In this document: positions 8,512 through 16,557 of the stretch, piece by piece
Position numbering within the stretch: position 1 is the first letter of the stretch
Layout of the letters: each line of letters opens with the position of its first letter
Assembly (NCBI GenBank): GCA_027623235.1
Contig: JAQBVJ010000078.1
Coordinates: 1-34,172 of the forward strand
Source of the DNA: Planctomycetota bacterium
GTDB lineage: Bacteria > Planctomycetota > Planctomycetia > Planctomycetales > Planctomycetaceae
Length of the DNA: 34,172 nt
Direction of reading: 5' to 3'
Position numbers and translations under genes: made by a program
The notes under the pieces: generated by a model
Seen by the model: the letters and a program-made list of their open reading frames with translations, nothing else
The model's database searches: none
Told to the model about the DNA's origin: nothing

Positions 8512-10038
8512 ATGAGCTGGAACAGAAACATTCCGCTTCTCATCACGCTCGTTGCCACCACCACGATTGTGTGGGTCGCTCGGTCGGGATCTGCGGTTGA
8601 ACCGCGACAGACGGTGGTCCCGTCCGCATTTGCAACAGCGTCGACGGGGAGAATCGGCGCGAAACTGGATGCCGTGTTTACCGGTGTTGGCTCCTGCGCG
8701 GCGTCCAACTGTCACGGCGGAAATCCTTCGAACGGAATTGCCGGGGCTGAGTACAGCATCTGGGTTCAACAGGACAAGCATGCCGAAGGGTATTCCGTCC
8801 TGCTCAACGACGAATCGAAGCAGATGGCGAAGCTGCTGCGCCTCGAGACACCAGCTCACGAGGCCGCGCTGTGCTTGAACTGCCATTCTCCTCAACGCTT
8901 TGAGCCGACTCCCACCGGCGAGAAAATTCACGGGCATCTGCTTGGTGGCGTCAGCTGCGAAGCCTGCCATGGCGGCGCTCAAGGCTGGCTCGCTGAGCAC
9001 GTTCGCTGGACTGACTCGACACGAGTGGAAGACAAGCAGCGATTCGGTTTCGTTGATACGGATGAGCTCTGGGAGCGAGCGAAAGTTTGTGCCGACTGCC
9101 ACGTCGGAGCACCCGGGCGAGACGTCAATCACGATCTTTACGCAGCCGGACATCCGCGTCTGTTTTTTGAATTCTCGGCCTTCATGGCCAATATGCCAAT
9201 TCACTGGGAAGTCGCTTCCAGCCGCGAGCGAGCGGACTGGTCTGAGCGACCGGGCATCGAAGCAGATACCTGGGCCGTTGGCCAGCTCGCGACAGCCGAG
9301 GCGGCTTTGGATCTGCTCATCTACCGGGCGGAGCGGTCTGAGACCCAGCAGGACTTCAAATTCACGGGTCACTATCCCGCCGGCCAGGTGCCCCCTGTGT
9401 GGCCCGAATATGCGGAAACTGGTTGCTTTGCCTGCCACCACAATCTTGCATCTCCAAGCTGGCGACAGGAACGCGGATTCGCGGGCCGCGGGCCAGGACA
9501 GTATCCGTGGGGCACGTGGACGTTTCCGCTTGTGGACATCGTCACGAAACAAACACTGCAGCGTGATGTGAAGTCGGGCGGCCATTCCGTGACCTCGTTG
9601 CAGAGTCTGATGGCAGAGAGTTTGCCAAATGCGAAGGAAGTTGTGACCCGGGGGCGCGAGCTTCAAAAGTTTCTTCAGGAAGCGGGTCGAGATTTTCCGC
9701 GAAGCAAAAACAGCGCCGGCCGAAGCGAGGTCATGCTGTCACTTGAGCAGGTCGCGGCCCTCCGAAACGCTGTGGCAGCGGCCGGGCCGGGTGTCGTGAA
9801 AGAAAACTGGGACGGCGCGACTCAGGTTTATCTCGCTCTGGCGGCTCTGCAGAGGGGGCATCGGGATCTTCGCGAACTGCCAGTGTCCGATTCAAACGAT
9901 CCGGTTCTAAAGTCTCTGATCGATCTGCGGGAATTGCTTGAGTTTCCGGCCGATCGGGACAGCCCGGAAGATTATTCGTCGACTCCGATTCAGACGTTTG
10001 AAGAGACTCTCAACACGATTCGCACCTCACTCGACTGA
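8512..10038 (+). CDS. Cytochrome c554-like multihaem protein with a CX4CH first haem site
   Basis: A 508-residue exported cytochrome. An N-terminal signal peptide (about 1-28, ending near SGSA) precedes four canonical CXXCH sites (C121-H125, C149-H153, C193-H197, C305-H309) and a first site of the rarer form CX4CH (C62-AASN-C67-H68), known from class III cytochromes. Conserved His in QDKHAEGY and YAAGHPRL are probable sixth ligands, as in the cytochrome c554 family, which moves electrons in the periplasm. The last ~180 residues are haem-free and helical. It is followed seven bases after its stop by a clear paralogue, so the pair arose by tandem duplication. GGAG upstream of the ATG supports the start. 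Redox partner unknown. Confidence 0.88.
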   Translation: MSWNRNIPLLITLVATTTIVWVARSGSAVEPRQTVVPSAFATASTGRIGAKLDAVFTGVGSCAASNCHGGNPSNGIAGAEYSIWVQQDKHAEGYSVLLNDESKQMAKLLRLETPAHEAALCLNCHSPQRFEPTPTGEKIHGHLLGGVSCEACHGGAQGWLAEHVRWTDSTRVEDKQRFGFVDTDELWERAKVCADCHVGAPGRDVNHDLYAAGHPRLFFEFSAFMANMPIHWEVASSRERADWSERPGIEADTWAVGQLATAEAALDLLIYRAERSETQQDFKFTGHYPAGQVPPVWPEYAETGCFACHHNLASPSWRQERGFAGRGPGQYPWGTWTFPLVDIVTKQTLQRDVKSGGHSVTSLQSLMAESLPNAKEVVTRGRELQKFLQEAGRDFPRSKNSAGRSEVMLSLEQVAALRNAVAAAGPGVVKENWDGATQVYLALAALQRGHRDLRELPVSDSNDPVLKSLIDLRELLEFPADRDSPEDYSSTPIQTFEETLNTIRTSLD

Positions 10039-10045
10039 GAGGACT

Positions 10046-11710
10046 ATGAGGATGGCAGTAAGAATTAAGACACAGCGTTCGCCCGACGCGGGCCGGATTG
10101 CCGTTCGGGTCAGTCTGTCCGGGCTCGCGGCCCTGGCACTTTCAATTTCGGCGAGCGGTCCGCAAACGGCAGTCGCTCAGGATGCCGAGCCGTTTGAATA
10201 CGTGGGGTATCAGGGCTGTGCACTCTGCCACTCAAACGAGCCGAATCCGGATGCCGGCGGCCGGCTGAAACTCGATCGCAGTTTCAGCGCGATGAACGAA
10301 GGGCGAATCTTCGAGCACGACAAGCACATTGTCGCATTCGAACTGCTTTCAAAGCCGCTTGGTCAGAAAATGCAGGCGATTCTTCAAACGACGAAACGCG
10401 GCGTGAACTACAAAGTGACCGAGGCTCAGGAATGCCTCGCCTGCCATTCGGGCTGGAAGAAGGGCGAGAAGAAACCCGCCGTTTACGAATACGGCGTGAC
10501 CTGTGAATCGTGTCACGGTGCTGCCAGCCAGTGGGAAGATCACCACAAACGCGACAGCTGGCGGCTCGTTTCTCCGGCCGAGAAGGAAGAAAAGTACAAC
10601 TTTGTCGACGTCCGCAATCCACTCCGGCGCGCTGAACAGTGCTTCTCATGCCACATTGGAAACGTGACCGAGGGCAAAGTTGTCACGCACGAAATGTACG
10701 CAGCCGGGCATCCGCCACTGCCGGGCATCGAAATCGAGTCCTTCATTGCAGACATGCCGGCTCACTGGCGAGTGCTGCGTGAGAAAGGGCAGTTCCTCCA
10801 CTTCCAGAAATATCTGGAGACCAATTTTCCTGGAATGGACTACGACCCTCTGCAGGATTTGCCGCGAACAAAAGCCGTGATGGTCGGTGGAGTGATGGCA
10901 CTTCACGAGTCCATTGAGCTGCTTTCGGAGCAGTCCGCTGAGCCTGTCTGGCCGGAACTGGCCGTCTTCGACTGCACTGCCTGTCATCACGATCTGCGTT
11001 CGCCAGGCTGGCGTCAGACACGAGGCTACTCCGGCCTGATTCCCGGTCGGCCTGGGACATTCGAATGGCCCAACGCTCTGATCAAACTGGCGATCAATCA
11101 TCGGGCGGGCGGTGACGCGGATAAGTTTGCTTCTGAATGGGCAGCGTTTGCTGAAAAGAAAGCGGAACTCACCGCCGCATTGAATGCCCAGCCATTTGGC
11201 AGCAGCAAACAACTTCAGGCTGCTGCTGCTTCGATCCTTCCCTGGCTGAAGTCACTCGCCAACGATGTCGCGATGAGCGCTGTTCATGAATCGCAGGCAG
11301 GCCACGCAATCAAACAACTGCTGAGCCTGGGACCGCAGGACTATCCGGATTACCACTCGGCGCGACAGGTGCTTTGGGCCTATCGCACGATCCGAAGCGA
11401 GATGACGACGGCGTATCCCACCTTGAAAGCTCCGCCACCAGAGGAGACGCTCAAGGAAGCACAGAATCGAGGCGATCAGAATCTGCAGTCATTTCTCGTC
11501 TGGCAGAATGGTCCACAAAAACAGGGCCGACAGAAGGTTGAAGACCTTTTAAAGAAGCTGGAACTCAGCGAGACGATGCGTTTGAATCTGCCATCGACGG
11601 TTGATCGACAGATCACCGAGTCGCTTCCGGAAAACCTCGACGCGATCGGTGCGTACGATCCCGACTGGTTCCGGGAGAAGCTGCAGATGCTGGATGCGGA
11701 ATCGAAGTGA
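10046..11710 (+). CDS. Cytochrome c554-like pentahaem protein, paralogue of the preceding gene
   Basis: About 554 residues from ATG 10046 (ATG 10052 is equally possible; AGAGGA at 10038-10043 serves both). A signal peptide ends near TAVAQ at about 45. Five CXXCH motifs follow: CALCH (58-62), CLACH, CESCH, CFSCH and CTACH. The order of motifs and the shared MYAAGHP, ADMPAHW and CTACHHDLRSPGWR blocks match the upstream protein (LYAAGHP, ANMPIHW, CFACHHNLASPSWR), showing common ancestry. The first haem site here is canonical instead of CX4CH. The C-terminal ~200 residues are haem-free and helical. The 7-bp intergenic gap implies co-translation with its paralogue, possibly as a heterodimer (inference). 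The gene closes the cluster, 41 bp before a strong terminator. Confidence 0.9.
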   Translation: MRMAVRIKTQRSPDAGRIAVRVSLSGLAALALSISASGPQTAVAQDAEPFEYVGYQGCALCHSNEPNPDAGGRLKLDRSFSAMNEGRIFEHDKHIVAFELLSKPLGQKMQAILQTTKRGVNYKVTEAQECLACHSGWKKGEKKPAVYEYGVTCESCHGAASQWEDHHKRDSWRLVSPAEKEEKYNFVDVRNPLRRAEQCFSCHIGNVTEGKVVTHEMYAAGHPPLPGIEIESFIADMPAHWRVLREKGQFLHFQKYLETNFPGMDYDPLQDLPRTKAVMVGGVMALHESIELLSEQSAEPVWPELAVFDCTACHHDLRSPGWRQTRGYSGLIPGRPGTFEWPNALIKLAINHRAGGDADKFASEWAAFAEKKAELTAALNAQPFGSSKQLQAAAASILPWLKSLANDVAMSAVHESQAGHAIKQLLSLGPQDYPDYHSARQVLWAYRTIRSEMTTAYPTLKAPPPEETLKEAQNRGDQNLQSFLVWQNGPQKQGRQKVEDLLKKLELSETMRLNLPSTVDRQITESLPENLDAIGAYDPDWFREKLQMLDAESK

Positions 11711-11751
11711 GGCGCTTGTTCCTTCGGTGGTGCAGAATTGACAGTTCAATC

Positions 11752-11786
11752 GGCCCGCTGGCATCCCTTTGCCGGCGGGCCTTTTC
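11752..11786 (+). terminator. Rho-independent terminator of the redox cluster
   Basis: An 11-bp stem (GGCCCGCTGGC with GCCGGCGGGCC, one U-G wobble) with an eight-base loop is directly followed by TTTTCTGTT. This is the best intrinsic terminator in the window and marks the end of the transcript carrying the cytochrome genes. Confidence 0.88.
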
Positions 11787-11894
11787 TGTTGATGCTTGTC
11801 CGCCGAATCCGTTTCTGATTGCGCAGGCTTTCATTCAGTGAGCCTTACTGAGCTGCATGCGGTCCTGCAGAAACTCCACAGGGAAGAGGTTGTC

Positions 11895-12116
11895 ATGGCA
11901 CTCGCCGATCTTGGATCTCCTGCTTCGAAGATTCACACGTCGCTGGAAGACTTGCAGCTCGCGTGGGCAAACACGCTGGAGCACTGGCACGACGAGAGCA
12001 GTGCGCACTTTGAGGAAGAGTGTCTCGTGCCTCTCGCACGGACGATCAAGATCAGCCTCGACGCGATCGGCCGGATGAATGAGTCGCTGCAGAAGGCCGA
12101 GCGGGCGGTGGAGTGA
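11895..12116 (+). CDS. Small helical-hairpin protein, WXG100-like (candidate)
   Basis: A 73-residue protein from ATG 11895, chosen because GGGAAGAGG at 11881-11889 lies five bases upstream. A longer in-frame GTG start at 11838 would add 19 residues that also look helical, so the start is open. It has no signal peptide or membrane segment. Predicted structure is helix (about 9-27), a short turn WHDES, then a long helix to the end. The order W, acidic turn residue, then Phe six residues later (HWHDESSAHF) resembles the WxG turn of WXG100/ESX proteins, with Asp in place of Gly. The next gene, 87 bp downstream, encodes an FtsK/SpoIIIE-type ATPase, the partner of WXG100 proteins in type VII secretion. 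Assignment rests on length, shape and context and is tentative. Confidence 0.6.
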   Translation: MALADLGSPASKIHTSLEDLQLAWANTLEHWHDESSAHFEEECLVPLARTIKISLDAIGRMNESLQKAERAVE

Positions 12117-12203
12117 CCGTCACTGCCCGACTTTCAGGCAGGCCAGTCAGGAAGACTCGGGAGCGACTGACTGTCTCAGGACTCAGTAGAGGGTAAACTC
12201 ACG

Positions 12204-15200
12204 ATGTCCGGAACAATCCTCGATGCGCGGTTATCCGGCTCCCCGTCCAACGTTCCAGCTCCAGATCATGACGCATCGTCTGCAGTCCGTTTCCGGGAGA
12301 ACTCATTGGTGTCTGGCCGTTCCGCCAATCGAATCAAGCAAATCATCGAACAGCTCTTTGCTGGCATCGCTCAGCGAGTCGATGGCGAGCTCGGACTGGC
12401 CGCGCGAATCAAGGATGAGACGGCTGCGCAGGATCAGAGGTTTCAGGCAGCCTCTGCCGAACGGACGAACCGCTATCAGACCGAGCGGGACGGCATTCAG
12501 GCGGAGTACGATCGCGTCTGCGCCGAAGCGGGGATGCACTACCAGGCTCACTATTCAGCGGCCTCTGAGGAATACGACGTTGCTCTTCGAGGCGCCAATC
12601 AGGATTTCAACGAGGTCAGCGAACAGGCTCGCAGCGAGTTTGACGAAACTCGCTGGATGGTGGTCTCGTATTTCGACGAAAACGCTGGTGGCTCGCCCAA
12701 GCAGCGGTTCGAGCAGTTTGAGCAGAATCTTGAAAACACCACGGCGCACGTCGATCAAGTCGTCGATCAGTTAAGCCAGACTGAGGCGGCGGCGATCAAG
12801 GTTCTCAAAAAGCGACGCATGTGGGTCGAGCCGGAACCCGTGAAGCCGGAAAAGCCGACTGGTGATCCCGAAGAGCTGCTCGAGAAGTTTCAGTCGTTGG
12901 TCGACGAAGCGAACAGCACGCTGGTTCAAATTCGAAAACGTGCCTTGCCGATTCTGTTCGCAGGACCGGTTCCGTTCGTCGTGTCCCTCCTCGCGGCCGG
13001 ATGCCTCGCCGGGCTGGCCAATGCGACCGTCGATACTTCCTGGCTGGGTTTTCAGACGGCACCACCGCAGCACGAATGGCTGGCAATTCTGGGCGGCGCA
13101 GCGTCGATGCTGGTCTTGACGGTGCAGTTCAGTCTGTTCTTCGTTGCCCGCGGGGTTGCCGACTCAGATTATTCCCGGCTGGCCAGCGCGATCGTAAATT
13201 CCCGTACGGTGCTGGATCACTGGCGGAAAGTAAGTTCGCGAGGTCTCAAAAAGCAGAAAGAGGAGTTTGATTCCTGGTATCGAAGTCTGGTTGACGAGCG
13301 CGATTCGCGGCTCGCCAAGTCGCAAAAAAAATTCGACCGTCTGATGGCTGACGCCGAGGCCAAAAGAAACGCAGAGCTTCAGGAAGCGAAACAGCGGTAT
13401 CCGGCGTTGCTTGAGTCGATTACTCGCGAGCGGGATGTGAAGTTGCAGGCGGCTCACGACGACTTTCCCGGCCGGTTGGAAAAACTCGAGTCACGTTTTC
13501 AATGGGATGTGAAAAAACTCGCCGAAGAGCACGAGTCCAGTCTCGCCACAATTCAGCAGCAGTTTGAGTTCGACTGGCAGAACATGGCCCGCACGTGGCA
13601 CAGCGTCGTTGACGGTGTCGGCACGTCCTCCGGGCGGCTCGTTGCCGATGCTGCATCGCTGTCTCAGCGCTGGACGGATCTGGCGTTTGGTAACTGGTCT
13701 CCCGGTGAGAAGATCCCAACCGGCATCCGCCTGGGAAAGTTCGCGCTTCGGCTGGACGATATTGAATATGGTCTCCCGGAAGACGATCGGCTGATTCCTG
13801 AGCAGCAGGAGTTTGCTCTGCCGGCGCTCGTGGCGTTTCCCGAGGAAGCATCCCTCTATATTCGAGCGTCTGGAACCCAGGGTCGGTCGGAGGCGGTCAA
13901 GCTGCTTCAAGTCGCGATGTTGAGGCTGCTCGCGACTCTTCCGCCGGGGAAGGTCCGTTTTACCATTCTGGATCCGGTGGGACTCGGTGAGAACTTTTCG
14001 GCATTCATGCACCTGGCCGATTACGACGAGCTCATGGTGACCAGTCGAATCTGGTCGGAAGCGACTCATATCGAACAGCGACTCACCGACCTGACCGGAC
14101 ACATGGAGACCGTGTTTCAGACCTATCTGCGGAACGAGTTCAAGACGATCGAGGAGTACAACGAGTATGCGGGTGAGGTGGCCGAGCCTTACCACATCCT
14201 CGTCGTCGCGGGTTTCCCGGCGAACTTCACCGAGCAGGCGGGGCGTCGACTGACGAGCATTGTTTCCAGCGGACCGAAGTGCGGCATCTATACGCTGATG
14301 AGTGCCGATCCTCAGTTGACGGTTCCGCCGAATTTCCAACTCAGTGATGTGGAAGAAAACGCAACGTGTCTGACGTGGAGTGACGGGCAGTTTCAGTTTG
14401 ACGATCCGGACATCGCCTGGCTGCCGTTTACCGTCGAAGAACCACCTGAGCCGGACGAGTTCAGTCGAATCGTGAAGCGGATCGGAGATGAGTCGAAAGA
14501 TGCGCGGCGAGTCGAAGTGTCATTCGACCGCGTGGCTCCCAGAGAACTGTGGCAGAACGACAGTCGTGCCGGTGTGGACATTCCGCTCGGCCGGGCCGGG
14601 GCGACCAAACTGCAGCACATGCGGCTTGGCCGGGGGACTTCTCAGCACGTGCTGGTTGCCGGCAAGACGGGCTCCGGCAAGTCGACGTTGATGCATATTC
14701 TCGTCACGAATCTCGCACTGCATTACAGCCCCGACGAAGTTCAGTTCTACTTGATCGACTTCAAAAAGGGCGTCGAGTTCAAAACGTACGCTGCCAACGG
14801 ACTGCCTCACGCCCGCGTGATCGCGATCGAGAGTGACCGTGAATTCGGACTCAGCGTGCTGCAGCGACTCGACGGAATCCTGAAAGAACGCGGAGATCTG
14901 TTCCGTGACCAGGGTGTCCAGGACATCGCCAGCTACCGGAATGAAAATCCCAGCGTGGCGATGCCGCGTCTGCTGCTTCTGATCGATGAATTCCAGGAGT
15001 TTTTTACCGAGGACGATCGAATCAGCCAGACGGCGTCTCTGATGCTGGATCGGCTGGTCCGTCAAGGGCGGGCGTTTGGAATCCATGTCCTGCTGGGCTC
15101 GCAGACTCTGGGGGGAGCGTACTCTCTCGCAAGGAGTACCCTCGGACAGGTCGCTGTGCGAATCGCTTTGCAGTGCAGCGAGTCGGACGCGCATCTTATT

Positions 15201-16556
15201 CTCAGCGAGGAGAACACCGCGGCGCGTCTGCTCACCCGGCCCGGCGAAGCGATTTACAACGACGCCAACGGCCTGCTGGAAGGCAACCATCCATTTCAGA
15301 TTGCCTGGCTGGAAGACGAAAAACGCGACTCGTGTCTGCAGCGGATTGCCGCTCTGACCGCCGAACGCAATCTTGTGATGTCTCCGCCGATCGTGTTTGA
15401 AGGCAACGTTCCCGCCAGCCCGCTCAACAATCAGGAATTGTGCGGAATCTTCGAAAACGAGCCGGCAGGCATCCCGAGAGTCATCACCGCCTGGCTGGGT
15501 GAGGCAGTTGCCATCAAGCCGCACACGGAAATCCGCTTCCGCCGGATCAGTGGGTCCAACCTGTTGATGATCGGGCAAAGTCCACTGGCAGCACGAGGGA
15601 TTCTTTCGACCGTTCTGTGTGCAGCCGCGGCGCAGACACCGCCTCAGATGTCGTTCGAGGCGAACGGGTTGCTTGTCGAGGATGACTCGCTGGATGAGCC
15701 GTCACTGCCGACGGAGTCACCATCGGTTGACGGAGAAGGGGCATCCGCCGCCGTTTCGGCGTCTCCTTCCCACGCCCTGGAAGCGATGAAGTCGTTTTCA
15801 TTTGCAGACATGCAGATCGAGAATCCGATTAATGATGACGCCGACAAATCGGACACACACGACGAGTCGCCGGAAACGGCCGAGGCGGCTCAGTTCTACA
15901 TCCTCGATGGATCGCTTGTTGACGACCCGGACGAGCTCTTCTGGCAGGACCTGACAGATAGGCTTCCTCATCAGGTTCAAGTTGGCGGCCCCCAGCAGGC
16001 CGGGCAATTCGTCCGCGAGATCGCCGCGGAGATTCGGCAACGTGGCAGCTCTGATGACGCTCCGCCTGTGTTTTTCTTGATCGACAACATCGGACGATTT
16101 CGGGACCTGCGGAAGGACGACGACGACTTCGGATTTGGTGGAGATCGGAACCGGTCAACGACTCCCGCAAAATTATTCGTCGAGATTCTGCGAAACGGCC
16201 CGGCCGTCGGAGTTCACACGGCGATCTGGGCGGACACTTTCAACAATGCCGGACGCTGGATGTCGAATCAGACGATGCGCGAACTGGAAATCCGCGTTGC
16301 CTTCCAGATGAGCGCGACAGATTCCAGCAACTTTATTGACTCACCGATTGCTGGAAAGCTCGGGCAGAATCGAGCACTGCTGTATCTCGAAGAGGTCGGG
16401 ACTCACGAGAAGTTTCGGCCGTACGGATTGCCGTCAGAGGAATGGCTGCAGATCGTGTCGCGACAGTTTGCCGGCTCCCGGGAAGTAGAAAAGGAAGAGG
16501 ACGGAGATCCTCCCGCAGAAGTCGTCGATGATCTGAGTGAGTGGACGGTGCTGTGA
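12204..16556 (+). CDS. Large coiled-coil FtsK/SpoIIIE-family membrane ATPase
   Basis: A 1450-residue protein. Residues ~50-220 are charged coiled coil. Two membrane helices (about 247-270 and 291-318) bracket a short external loop. A second Glu/Arg/Lys-rich coiled coil runs from 335 to about 465. An FtsK/SpoIIIE ATPase domain spans about 770-1030, with Walker A GKTGSGKS at 820-827 and Walker B LLLLIDEF with D928/E929. A second ATPase-like domain at about 1110-1430 is degenerate: the P-loop position reads GQSPLAARG from G1124 without Lys, and Walker B is LIDN (D1294, N1295). One active and one or more inactive modules in tandem is the layout of EccC/EssC motors of type VII secretion; FtsK DNA translocases have a single motor and a DNA-reading gamma domain, not seen here. 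The upstream WXG100-like gene fits export. It ends one base from the convergent kinase gene. Confidence 0.85.
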   Translation: MSGTILDARLSGSPSNVPAPDHDASSAVRFRENSLVSGRSANRIKQIIEQLFAGIAQRVDGELGLAARIKDETAAQDQRFQAASAERTNRYQTERDGIQAEYDRVCAEAGMHYQAHYSAASEEYDVALRGANQDFNEVSEQARSEFDETRWMVVSYFDENAGGSPKQRFEQFEQNLENTTAHVDQVVDQLSQTEAAAIKVLKKRRMWVEPEPVKPEKPTGDPEELLEKFQSLVDEANSTLVQIRKRALPILFAGPVPFVVSLLAAGCLAGLANATVDTSWLGFQTAPPQHEWLAILGGAASMLVLTVQFSLFFVARGVADSDYSRLASAIVNSRTVLDHWRKVSSRGLKKQKEEFDSWYRSLVDERDSRLAKSQKKFDRLMADAEAKRNAELQEAKQRYPALLESITRERDVKLQAAHDDFPGRLEKLESRFQWDVKKLAEEHESSLATIQQQFEFDWQNMARTWHSVVDGVGTSSGRLVADAASLSQRWTDLAFGNWSPGEKIPTGIRLGKFALRLDDIEYGLPEDDRLIPEQQEFALPALVAFPEEASLYIRASGTQGRSEAVKLLQVAMLRLLATLPPGKVRFTILDPVGLGENFSAFMHLADYDELMVTSRIWSEATHIEQRLTDLTGHMETVFQTYLRNEFKTIEEYNEYAGEVAEPYHILVVAGFPANFTEQAGRRLTSIVSSGPKCGIYTLMSADPQLTVPPNFQLSDVEENATCLTWSDGQFQFDDPDIAWLPFTVEEPPEPDEFSRIVKRIGDESKDARRVEVSFDRVAPRELWQNDSRAGVDIPLGRAGATKLQHMRLGRGTSQHVLVAGKTGSGKSTLMHILVTNLALHYSPDEVQFYLIDFKKGVEFKTYAANGLPHARVIAIESDREFGLSVLQRLDGILKERGDLFRDQGVQDIASYRNENPSVAMPRLLLLIDEFQEFFTEDDRISQTASLMLDRLVRQGRAFGIHVLLGSQTLGGAYSLARSTLGQVAVRIALQCSESDAHLILSEENTAARLLTRPGEAIYNDANGLLEGNHPFQIAWLEDEKRDSCLQRIAALTAERNLVMSPPIVFEGNVPASPLNNQELCGIFENEPAGIPRVITAWLGEAVAIKPHTEIRFRRISGSNLLMIGQSPLAARGILSTVLCAAAAQTPPQMSFEANGLLVEDDSLDEPSLPTESPSVDGEGASAAVSASPSHALEAMKSFSFADMQIENPINDDADKSDTHDESPETAEAAQFYILDGSLVDDPDELFWQDLTDRLPHQVQVGGPQQAGQFVREIAAEIRQRGSSDDAPPVFFLIDNIGRFRDLRKDDDDFGFGGDRNRSTTPAKLFVEILRNGPAVGVHTAIWADTFNNAGRWMSNQTMRELEIRVAFQMSATDSSNFIDSPIAGKLGQNRALLYLEEVGTHEKFRPYGLPSEEWLQIVSRQFAGSREVEKEEDGDPPAEVVDDLSEWTVL

Positions 16557-16557
16557 G

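Noticed and set aside
8338..9666. 442-codon minus-strand open frame opposite the first c554-like gene
   Set aside because: Shadow of a gene with four canonical haem motifs plus a CX4CH site; no recognisable domain of its own.
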